From contig NC_064040.1 of assembly GCF_932526225.1 (NCBI RefSeq), forward strand, positions 7,351,181-7,415,180: a stretch of 64,000 nucleotides of DNA, written 5' to 3'. The stretch comes from Nematostella vectensis. Its lineage: Eukaryota > Cnidaria > Anthozoa > Actiniaria > Edwardsiidae. Position numbers and translations under genes: made by a program. Within the stretch, counting starts at the first letter, position 1. Every line of letters starts with the position of its first letter. A model generated the notes under the pieces. It saw only the letters and a program-made list of their open reading frames with translations. It was not told the DNA's origin and ran no database searches. Positions 23,801-35,800 of this stretch are shown here, piece after piece.

Positions 23801-26800
23801 CTTTGGAGCTGGGAGATAGATCTGCCACAACGCCTGTTTTTCAAGCCACCTCTTAGCCTCGGCTTCACTGACTTTAGCGACACTAGCTAACTTATAAATA
23901 GCTGAATACCCTTTCCAGTATCCATCGGTGGAATAGTATATTTTTGATAACCTGCTTTCGTTACTCATTTAAAGATTATCTCTCTTTTCTTAAAATAAAA
24001 GATGGCACAAGCGATATCAGAAAAAATTAACCCAAACAGGATCCCACGGGAACCCTTCGGCCTGAAAGCGGAATCGTCGCTGAATCGGATTACATTCAAT
24101 CCCTCATCGGCAAGTCCTGGAGAAACCCTCTATATAAATATTCCAAAACTTGCTGAAAATGTAGTGATTGTTCCAGGTAGTGTATCCTTACTATTTGACT
24201 TAAACGTCACAGGACACGCGAATAATACTCTCGTCAACAACGTTGGCCGGAACCTAGTGTCAAGGCTCAAGATTCTTTTCGGTGGAGAAACACTACAGGA
24301 TACTCAAAGATACGATCTCTTCCAAACCTATCACGACTTATACTTACAAGCTGAAGATCGTGAGGATAGAATAAAACAAGGTATCTCCTCTGAAAACATG
24401 AGGAAGCTCAGGACAAATGCAGGTGACAAAGCGACATCAGATGCTAAGGAAGTAGCTCTTGCAGCAGTTCACAACACCAAGTACTGCATTCCACTCGACC
24501 ATCCTATTCTCGGCGAGCATGGGGTCTTTTATCCAAAGGCGTTACCTCATCCGCTAATCTTTGAAATTACTCTAGCCCCAGTTTCCGACGTCGTTGTTTA
24601 TGCTGACACGGTCAAGACTCCAACGTACACAATCACAAACCTCGAGTTGGAATATGCTTGCATCTCAAGTGAATACTTGGCTCGTGAGGCGTTGTCGGCT
24701 TATCAGGTTGGTAGAGGATTCTTTTACGAGAACGTCATTCTCCACAAAACGTTCACCATCTCCAAACCTAATGATGGTGTCATAAACGAGCACATTAATC
24801 TGCCGAGGAGGTCAATGACAGGGATATTGTGCCTGTTCACAGAGAGCTACACCGGAGGAGCAAGGGATTCCGAAAAGTTTGTCAATCCAAGCATCACATC
24901 GATCAACATTAATGTGGATGGCATGCCAAACCGTCTCTACTCCAAGGGGATGACACCGCCGGACCTCTGGGAGTCGGTAAAGAAACGTTTCGGTAGAGAG
25001 GGTGTTAAGCAAAAGGATTTTTACGCTAATAACAAGTTTGCTCTGTGGGTCGACTTGAGGGCACATCCAGATAACAGCATTCACGGAGGAGGTCTGGTCT
25101 TGAACAACACGCGGGACGGAGTAAAACTAGAAATGAAACGGAAAGTTGGAGGAACGGGAAACATCACCTGCTACATGTTTGTAGTAGCCGACGCGTTGAT
25201 GGAGGTTATGAACTCGAATTTGAGAGCAATCATGTATTAAAAAGGACTTGTGTGATAATACAAAAAGAATGGAAGAATTACGGGAAAAAGTTCCTTTTCA
25301 TTGTATTATCACAGGACCTACTAATTGTGGGAAGACAAAGTACCTCACGGAACAGCTCCGAGGGCCGTTCCGGCATGTGTTTGAATACATTGTGTTGATT
25401 TGTCCGACTTATGCGAAAAACAAGTCCTATCGTAGATTTGCTCACGGAGATAAACGTTTCTTGGTATTATCGCCGGATGCTAGTAACACCGATGAGATTA
25501 ACGAGTTACTAACAGATTGTGCGGTGCTATTTTCTGGTACAAATACGTTACTCGTTTTGGATGACTGTGCTGTATCGAAAGATCTAAAGCAACGCTCGAA
25601 CAAGTTTATCAATCTAGCGTTCTCAGGGAGACACGAAGGATTATCAGTGTGGGTATTGACGCAACAATTAACATCCATAGCAAAGCCCTTCCGTGATAAC
25701 GTCGCCTGTGTGGTCACATTCCATAATCCATCTCAAATTGGCACCAAAACACTGTTTGAAGATTATGGAGGTGATTTAGACGTCGAGACTCGTAAAAAGT
25801 TCGTAGAACTGCTGAAAACTGAAAAGTATTCCAGACTCTGTTTCTGTCTACGGCATCCATTCCAAAATTATTTGGAGATTCCTGCCACGCGGTGAGCTCT
25901 AGGGCCAGCCCCTCGAAGTGGTTTAAAAACATCTTGGTCTACTTACAAAATAAGATGGCAAGCGTCGAGGATTACATGGAAGAGAAACCCGAGTCTGAGG
26001 GAGCCCGAGGGGCTAGCTCGAAGGGCGAGCCTCCCGAAGATGATGTTGAAGTCAAACGAGAATCGCTGGCTATTCTCGCATCTCTTGGGACTACGAAGGA
26101 ATTTCTTGGTGTCGGTATGAGTCTTGGTGATATCAAGAAGCTCTCGGCGAAAGACGTCGAGAAATACTTTGTTCGCTACCAGACTGTCTTAGGCAAGCAA
26201 GTTACTGATGGATTAGTAGAATCAGCACTTCAAGTGGTGTCTCAAGTCATTTCCTACGTGGTTCCTGTAGATGACACCGAAGCGCTTAGCAAAGACTTAC
26301 AGAACGACGAGTTGGTTAAACGCGAATTGTCAAACTTTGCAGGTCTCTTGGTATTGAAGGGAGGAAGGATGGTAGCACTTGCTAGCGGTCTCTTTCGGGT
26401 CGCTAAGCATGTTAAACTAACACCTTCTTCGCAGGAGACTTCCAACAAACTTCAGGAAGTTTCAAGCACACCTGAGCAAGCTCTTGAGCACACCTGAGCA
26501 AGCTCTTGAGCACACCTGAGCAAGCTCTTAAGCACAACTGAGCAAGCTCTTGAGCACACCTGAGCAAGCTCTTAAGCATGATGTGATTTAAAGATTCTTT
26601 ATTCAGTGAGTAAAGAATCATGTCTGACGAAAATCAAGAGGTTGAACAGATTACAAAGGACCCTCCCCCCAAGAATAAGAGTGCTGCTAGAGAGAAAGAC
26701 CCTAAAAAGGTTGCGTCCGGTAAGAGAGTTGCCGAATATAATAGGAGGTGTAGAGAAGCACTTGCTAGGGAAATGGAACGCGAGGCGGAGGCGAGTTCGG

Positions 26801-29800
26801 AAGACGCTACACGAGCAGAGACACCCCACCCAGAGGGAGCTCGAGAGGCCAGCCTCTCAGGCGCCTGGATTCCAGAGCTATCGTTTACAACTGTACTGTC
26901 TCTAGTTGGAATAGGGTTTACCGCATTGGATATGTATATGCGTTTTTACAAAAAGACGCCCAAGACCGAAACTTTCGAGAGACCTGCCGCTCGAGGGGCT
27001 AGCCTCCCGAACGCGACGCCTAAAATAGGAATGTTGTGATTTAAAGATTATCTGAATCTGTAATAAATAAAATCATGTCAACTGAAAACAAGCTTGTGAA
27101 GACGTTTACCGATTCAGCGGTCATCATCGGGTTAGCCGCCGGTGTGGGTTATGTCGCTAAAAAGGCTATGAAAGAGTCATTCATCAGCGACCCTTCGTCG
27201 AGTGTTACAAACTACGCTAAATGGGTTGCTGTCCTGTCCGGCAGTATGTATCTGAAAGATTATCTGGAAACACAAAAGATTTTGCCGAAAGCGCTGTAGG
27301 CGGTCTAAAGATCTCGCAGACTGATTAATAAATGGCGAGTATAGCATTTATGATTGGTGGGGCTATTCTTAATGCGACGGCGTTTGTCGGAGGGAGTTAC
27401 CTAGCGAGATACTTATCTTCTGACGCTACTCATGTTGATAAAGAAAAAATAAGACACGATAAAGCGCTTGAAAAGTATCAACAAGCAATGGGTGATTGGC
27501 AGAAAAAAAGACAGGAATACCAGGATTGGTTGACTGAACAATACAACGATAAAGTTCGTGCGGATGAGAACGATAAAGAGACGGATGAGGCCTTCAAACT
27601 ATACGCTCAAACACATCCAGATTTTGATTTGAAAGAGCCTGAGCTCTCAGATTACTACAGACCAAGTAGCAACCAAAAGATGGGAGAGATGGCATATGTT
27701 GGAGGTGGAATGTTAGCCCTTGGCTATGTAGCGAGTAGGTGGATATGAGCCGGCACGACTTAAAGATTTCTTATCTTCAAACAAGATAAGAAATGGATAC
27801 AGATTTTGATCCCACAACAGAAGAAGGTAGAGAAGATTTGAATACTACTGTAGACGAAGATTATGACTCTCTTATTCCAAACGATGGTGAGGGAAGAGAA
27901 TCATGGAATGAAAGGATTTCAAACAGATTTGGTAGAGGTGCAAGCTATGTGAGTAGGAGGTTGACCGACTTATGGAAAACACGAAACCCCGGGAGGGCTG
28001 TCCCCGAGTACATGGAGTTACAGAATATGGGAGGTTCTCCTTCAACGGACACACTTAGGGTAGACCTTTTGTTATCGAAATATCCAGATCTTGATGAAAA
28101 TTTAGTTCAGATTTCAACGGATGAGAGAGGAAAACAATTCATTTCCTTCTATTCTGCGAGAAAAGGTGGTTGGACTAGACCAGAAAGGTTGTATAATGAG
28201 GATAGAACGGTGCGGAAGAGTGTTGACGACAAAATCAGATCCGGAAAGTACAAGCAAATTCAGATTCAACTCGATGAACTAGACGCTACAGGTAATACAC
28301 TCAGAGAAGAAGAAGAGAGAAACACCGAGCAAATGAGAAAAAATAATGAGGAACGAAGTGAAACAACTAACCAAGAAAGACTAAGAGCTATAGATCGTAA
28401 AAATGAAGAGCTCAGCGAAAGAAATTCTGTCATAGATGAGACTTTGGAAGAGAATCAATTGGAGAGAGAAAATCTTGAAGAGAGAATGTCGTTGAAAGAT
28501 CGTGTCAAAGCGATTTTTAAGAAATACGGATTTACAGTCGCTGCTGTCGTTACCGCTGTGGGCGTTGTTATCGGTGTTATTGTCTCTAACCTGAAGACGG
28601 GTTTGACAAGTGTTGCAAAAGGCGTTGGAGACGGTCTTAAAACAATAGGCAAGAAACTAGGAGAAATACTCCCAGGAATGGTTGGTGCGATAGCCAGTTT
28701 CATCTTTAGAACGGCGGGTGAAGTCGTAGGCTTTTTAGCTAAAAACGCATGGCTTCTCATCGTCGCCGTCGTCCTGTATTTCGTAGAACGATTTAAAAGG
28801 AGACGGAAATCATAACAAATGGTATTACTCTACATTGAAGGGAACGTTGGTGACTTTACCGTCTATTTAGAACACCCTATTGAAAAGCCGCGGTTTATCG
28901 CGCTGCGAGGATGTGCGTTTCATAATCGTTGTAACAGTCTCTCAAGCGAGGGAACGGTCTCCGACGGTGAGAACATTATCCTCAGGATCCCCGCGGGGCA
29001 GTATACGATCGAGACGCTAAAACTTCAAATAGATGGGGGTATGCGTCTTGGTGAAAAGCCAATCTCTATTAGAGACTCGTCACTCGAGGTTCATCGAAAC
29101 GTTGTGTTGAATGAGCCGCTTGCCTGCCTGTTAGGACTCAAGACCAGGGAGCTGGAAGCAAACACTCGCCACAAGATAAAGACGATAGGTCACGAGGCTA
29201 TTTTTATCCACTGCGACCTTGTGAACGCGTCTGACTCCCTCCAACAAGGGGCGCCCTCACAAGTCCTAGCAAGTGTAGAGCTTGATGAAGGAAAGATATA
29301 CCTCAATCCAAGCGATCCGGTACGGGTTAGTACCACATCAGTCGGTTACGTGAGTAGTCTCCGTCTTAGTATAAAGGGCGGTGACGGAAACACAATAGAG
29401 CGCGGTCTCTACCCGATACGTCTAATCTTAGAAATTACTTAAAGAATAAACTCTCCCCATAATAAAGCTATGGAAGAGTACAACTCAATCTACCCGAACG
29501 TACCCCGAGGGGTCAGCCCCTCGGGTGATAACTTCAGACTCCAAAAGACCCACGATGTTTTGGGAAGTTTGGAGCAAGAAGTTAAACATTACGAGAACGT
29601 GAGGAAAAAGTATAAACGAGGGCAGAGCGTGTTTTCAAAGTTAAGTGTGGTCTTAGGACTCTTATCCGTCATTCTTGGGTCTAGTGGTTTGGGGACTTCT
29701 CTGTCGGGTTTTGGTATCGTCGTCGGAGTTCCGTTGGGTGCTTTGGCCGGTGTTTTCGGTCTTACGTCTGTAGGCTGTGCGGCGGTTTCTAAACGGCTGT

Positions 29801-32800
29801 CGCAAAAAGTCTCCAAGCACGACCAAACAGCGGCGATGGCAAAGGCAAAAGTAAATAGCATACGCGACCTGGTCTCTAAAGCTTTAAAAGACAACAAAAT
29901 ATCAGACGAAGAGTTCTCTTTAATCTTGAACGAGGTGGACAAGTTTGAGGCTCTAAAGCTCCAGATCCGTCAAAAGTCGGTAAGAGAGGACGAAAAAAAC
30001 GTAAACATTACCAAGCTGAGGGAAACAGTAAGAGAAGAGATTTTGAAAGACCTGGCGAGTCGACCCGCTCGGTGAAATTTCTGTACGAGAGAACTCCCGT
30101 CGGATGGATCTATGAATTGAGATGCGTAAAGGACTGATTTAAAAACATCTTATATGTCATATAAGATGAAGTTTACAGAATTTGTGAAAAGGTACCCCTA
30201 CTACTCACGCTTCAGGTTCTCTGCCGACGGGCACGGCAATGTGCAATTCGTTTTCAATGGGGACGAATACGATCCATTCGACAAGAATGGGAATCTAGTC
30301 AAAACGTTATATCACTTCCCTGGTAATAGCTGGAAACCCGAGAATATCCAGGATTTTCTAGTCGCCGACGACACACAAGCATACAAGGAAACGATCCAGC
30401 AACTGTTTGGGTTCCCAAAACAATACAGACTAGACGCGCGTGCAGAGTACAAGATATTGCCGTGGGACGAAAACCCTACGAGAAATAATTACGTCTCTTT
30501 CGATGTTTTTATAACACCAAAGCTGAAGACACACTTTGTTTTTAGGGACATATTCACCGACAGCTTGCTAGTATTCAGAACAGCAAAGGAGGCTAGTAGG
30601 TGGCTCGACGCCCCGAACCTCAGTTATTGGAGTCAAGCCTTAAATTTTGCTATGTTTTGCGCGACTGCTGGATGTGGTGTGACGCGTGACATGATTGACG
30701 ACTCTCAAGTGGGGTCATTCTACAGATTTCACATCATTTTCACTATCAGACGAATATTAAATGAGCTACAATGTCCTCTCCCGAAAGATAAGCTTTTTAG
30801 TTGGAATAAAAACTTCTACAGCGAAGCAGCTTACCAAAAATTAAGGACAGAGTTCCGAACTGGCGGTGATTTTCGGTTCCTTGGACCGATAAATCATGGG
30901 TTAGGGAACGTTTATAATTATGATTATCACGGCTTGTCATCTTCTAACGACAAGTATAAGCCTTATGGCACCATTGATCAATTACACGACGAATGGGACG
31001 CTGCCAAAAGCGACCACGAACACATGAATCACTTTGAGATCGAGTACCTGAAAGACCTTAGAACTGGGTTTCAGTATGAGTGGTTCTTTCCGGAAAAATC
31101 AATGGGGTTAACCAAAGCTGGGTTGTCTAGGATAAACCAGAGCATCGAAGCCTTTGTTTACTGTATTCTAGGCGCGCAAGTTCAGACCCGGTCGTCAATC
31201 GTCGGTGATAGCGGTTCAGCTCAGGAAACGAAACAGGTCTTCACGAAACTCTTTGAAAGCGCGGTGGTGGAAAACAGTATATCGAAAAGTATACAACGGT
31301 ATCAGTTTGCTTTACAACAGGCGAGACAAAAACTAGACCTGGCTTTCGCCCTCGGCTGTTGGTTAAGTCCATCGTATCTTGTGATAAATAACAACACTTC
31401 GATCGCTGGCTATAATAACAAGTTACAAAAAGCCACCACTGATATGAAACTGGGGCTGAATCCGATAAATAACGAGATAAAAACGATCCCAAAACATAAT
31501 ATGGGTCATTCAAAGATTGTGCTACCTCATACCGAGTCAGTCACGGCTCACAAACCGGAACCGGAGGCGAAAACTAACCCAAAGCCGGACGTGATTAAAC
31601 CCACGAACACACAGCACGAAACTAACCTTGCCACGATCACAGCCTTTACGGCTGGTTTAGCTTGGTATCTATTCCGGTAACATGCGGGGTGCATGTGGAC
31701 GGATGTGACGTACCGCAAGAAGACAATACCTGTTCACGTGCCAAACAATAGACTGCATACCAGACCACCCTGGCGACCGCGAACTCCCAATGTAAATACA
31801 AAACCTATTTTCAGAATCGCTAGTTGTTAGGGCGATTAGGAATGTATGTGTTTTGTAACGTGAGACGCGTTACAAAACTGAGTGGGTCAATGCTAATTTC
31901 CGTTACACGTTCTGCAATGGTGCTTTTGTCTATCGTGTTCGCATATTTGAGACCCTCCGCATAACTTACAAAAGGGTCTCTGTTTGCCGTGTCCACACAT
32001 CCCTTTCCCCTTGCAGTCTTTACAGACATATCTTGCTCGTCTGTGCTCACAAATGCTACCGCCGTTACATTCTCTGCACCGCGTTTTTCTCCGGTTGTGA
32101 GGGCAGATTTGCGATCCGTGACAATCTTTGCAATAATATTTCACTCTGCCATGAAGACACTTATAATCCGTTGTTCGCTTTACGGGGGATACTTTCGAGT
32201 CTTTCACCGTTTGGTTCTCCATTTCTATCAAACCGGTCATGTCCTTAAATCACTTTTCATTTTTTTACGCCTCGATACTCACCCTCCTAGCCGGCCGACG
32301 TCTACCTGGCGAAACACTCTTCCAACATTTCCTTCTCTTGCTCATCCATGCACCAATCCCAAAACCTGTCTGGGTGCCAAGCTACTGGCATTAGTTCGTC
32401 CTCCAGCTTTCTACGGAATCTCACCTTGTGTAGCTTCTCCGGGAGCTCCTCATGCACGAGACCCCACCTCCACGCCGCACGTAGCACCGCGACAATTTCG
32501 TGTAGACCCAAAAACCGCGCGTAGTTCATATGTACAATGAGATCGGTCGCGCCCCACTCCAAGCACAACCTCACAATCTCGAGGTTGCCAGATTCGGTGG
32601 CCGGTGTTATAGCATAGTCCGGGTCAAACTCGCTGAAGTTTTCTCTCAGCAGCTTTAGAACCTCAACGTGCCCATTGTACGCCGCCTCAGCGGTGGCCCA
32701 ACCGACATCGACATCGGCACCTAGATCTATCAACAACTCAACAACCCCCACCTGACCTTCCGCCGCCGCAGCACCCATGGCCTCGGTCATGGCCTCTCCT

Positions 32801-35800
32801 CCGTCGGCACAATACTCGCCCATCACCTTCAAAACCTCTACGTGCCCGCCTTTCGCGGCCATGGACGCTGGATACACGAAGTCACAGGCGCCCGACTCAC
32901 AACACATCTTAACGATCTCGGTGTGGCCGTTCATTGCGGCCCTGACCATCGGCTTTTCGAAATCCGTCGCACCCCAACTCTTACACAACCTCACGGTCTC
33001 GACGCACCCCTCCCACGCCGCGCGCTCCATAACGGCGTCAAAGTCTGCGGCTCCCCACCTCGCTAAGGTGGCGGCTTGATCCTCCACGGTGAGATTTGTA
33101 AGACTTCCAGCACTTTGCATATCCATTTTGTTATTACATCCACGTCTTTAAACCACTTTTTTCGAATTTTTTTAGACGTGTTAATTCACATCTACTCCGA
33201 ACTGACAGTTTTCTGGAAATCCTGATTTCTCTGGAAATCAGGAAACATCATACCACACCAGGCGTACCCAGGACTGTGGCCACTTCTCTCGCTTTCCTAC
33301 TGATGGTCAACTCGGAGACGCCCGTTCTTTCGGAGAATTTTTTAAGCGTAATATCGACCCCCTTTAGCCGTACCCAGTAATAGGTTAAAGCGACCGCAAA
33401 GGATTGTGGGCGAGCGCGATTCAACTCAGACGAGCGGTTCTTAGATCTGTAGTAGAGCTGGACCACCTCTCCCTTCTGTGTGGGGGACGCCGAGAATCTA
33501 TCCATCACATCGTGAATGTGATCCACGACGGTGGGAGACGTTCCGTGTAGTAAGTAATCTTTAGGCATGTTAACACTAAAGATTTTTAGACCCTTAAGAC
33601 AACTCTTCCTGCTCAATCCAAAAGTCTCCATTAAGGTTTTCGGTGTCTGACACTTACCGGACATCTTGTAGGCGTAGTAAATACACGCAAAGACGATCGC
33701 CTTCCGTGGGTCGCCGCGAAAAATCTGGCCTTTCGTCACCTGAGTGTATATCTCGTTAGCTTTGGCTACAATTACCCCACTAAAACCCATGTTCTCCACA
33801 TCCTTGTCAATGTTTCTATCCTCAGACCTACGTACCTGGACCCGACTTGGATTCGAAGACCGTTTGCCGTCGGAATGTCCGTAAAAACCCCATTCTCTTT
33901 CGTGCGCGATCACGCGCTGCATCTGTTCCCCGCACTCTAAGCAACTAGTGACCCCGTCTTCTGTGACCAGGTCGTCATGATTGCAAAGGGTGTTACTACT
34001 ATCCTCGTCTCCCAAGGAGGCTCTACTAGTCTCGTATTTGGTGAGGGCTCGGTCAAACAGTGCAAACTCCGGCATGAGGGTGGGGACGTTAATCCTGGGT
34101 ACCGGCCCGTCGGGGATATTATATGGTGGTGGTGACCGGTCTTCGGCCGTACGTTCAACCGTTTGTTCCCCCATTTTATTGAACTGTTCACGTCTTTAAG
34201 CCACTTTTCAAAGGCTTTTTAGATGTGAAGTCAAGATGCTAGCCTCTCGAGCTGCCTCTAGGCGTGTTGTGTGTGGTCGCTAAGACTTCCGAAGGGGTCC
34301 GCGTGAGGGCGGTGCGGTCTAAAGTCTCCACACCTCATTCGTGGACTAGTATCTTACCCATCTTTTTTCGCCATACCGTGGCATGGAGACTAACATTGCT
34401 AGAACACCAAGGACAATTGTCGCCGCTCCGGCCACAAACCCAACGGGGTCGAAGCTTCCGTATTCTGAGTCTTCATAGTAATCAGCGTTACAACAGCAGT
34501 GTTCAGGCCCCGCATCCGCAGTGTTACTCACATTCACCTCCGGCACCGAACAACCGCCGGCGGTAGCCGCACCATCTCTAATCTTAACCTCCGTCTTTAA
34601 TGTCATTTTATCTAGGACCCCATACGTCTTTAGACCAGAATAGCCTCCCCGAGCTCCCCCTAGGTGCGACACGTGACAAAATGATCGACAGGTTTTTGAC
34701 AAAATGATCGACAGGTGGGCGTGGCTATCACGTGACAAAGTGATTGACAGGTTTTTGACAAAATGATTGACAGGTGGGCGTGGTCGTCACGTGACAAAAT
34801 GATTGACAGGTTTTTGACAAAATGATCGACAGGTGGGCGTGGTCGTCACGTGACAAAGTGATTGACAGGTGGGCGTGGTCGTGCAAGAGATCTCTAGCAA
34901 ACTCGCGCATGCGCAGGTCGCGAGGCTTGGCGGAGGTGCGCGGAGACTTTCGCGCCATTTTGGAATGAAATTTGGGGAGATCAAAAAGTTGCGCCAGCTG
35001 CGCCAAAACCCTACTACTACTCGGGCTACCTGTGGTAGCAAGAGTCAAGGTTTACCTTTTCTATCTATCTAGTCTATCTATCTATCCATGTCGAAAACGT
35101 GTAAGCCTGCGATGCTCAGAGGTCTGCGGTATACTCTGGCTGAAAGCTAGGCGGCTTTTGTGGAAGACTATTCTCGTTCACAAAATTCGGAGGGACACTA
35201 CTCACACAAATGTACACGCCATTTGCATGCCAGGTTTGTTTCAAAGACTGTCTAGCATGTTCTACAACCAGATATTTGATGAATTTTGAATTGTTTTGCT
35301 ATAAAGAGACTCGCTTCGCCTCGGCCTTCTTTCTCTGCAGCTCGTAGTGCCAATATTTCTTAGTTCTAACACATTCCAATGGACACATCTGATTCCGAAA
35401 AAAGAAAAGAATCAAAACATCGAATATAGGTTCGGATAAGTTTTTTGTTTTGTATTCAATTTGGACTGTGTCTCAAGCATTTTATCGCTTGTTAATCGCT
35501 CGCTACTGATCAGTAGCGAGCGTGGTGTCTTATCTTAATAAAGAGTAAAATTTATTACAAGAATGCCGGTCTCGTTATGCTAGATCCCATACTCAGTATG
35601 TCTAGCACCATAATACGGCGTAAAGCCCCGTGCAAACTGCGCCAGCACAAGCCAGCATTGCTGGCGAATTCTTGCTCGACTGACCACAAGCCAAAGGAAA
35701 TGTCAGAAAGTCAATTTCCCATTTTGACATTTCCTTTGTCCTATAGTCAGTCAGTCAGTCAGTCAGTCAGAGGGGCTGAATTGAGAGAAATGGGTAATTT

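Larger units (their letters stand above)
18567..35018. mobile_element. Maverick/Polinton (adintovirus-like) element, 16,452 bp
   Basis: A complete virus-like transposon bounded by TIRs and a 5-bp target duplication, inserted in the intron of the PH-domain gene. It encodes PolB, an RVE-type integrase, a double jelly-roll-type capsid protein and a packaging ATPase, the defining set of Polintons, together with TFIIB-like, ankyrin and EsV-1-7-like proteins. All 16 frames are open. The TIR arms differ by only a few changes over their outer ~150 bp (two are CpG losses in the left arm). Both facts point to a fairly recent insertion. Plus-strand genes fill 19.1-31.7 kb, except the integrase; minus-strand genes fill 31.9-34.6 kb. 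Confidence 0.95.

Noticed and set aside
31820-32050. 76-aa frame overlapping the EsV-1-7-like gene
   Set aside because: Two thirds of it is the same DNA in another frame, and it has no promoter box. A frameshifted C-terminus cannot be fully excluded.
34607-34738. N-terminal extension of the 86-aa membrane protein into the TIR
   Set aside because: The extension is translated TIR repeat; a promoter box lies inside it and the ATG at 34606 is at the standard distance.
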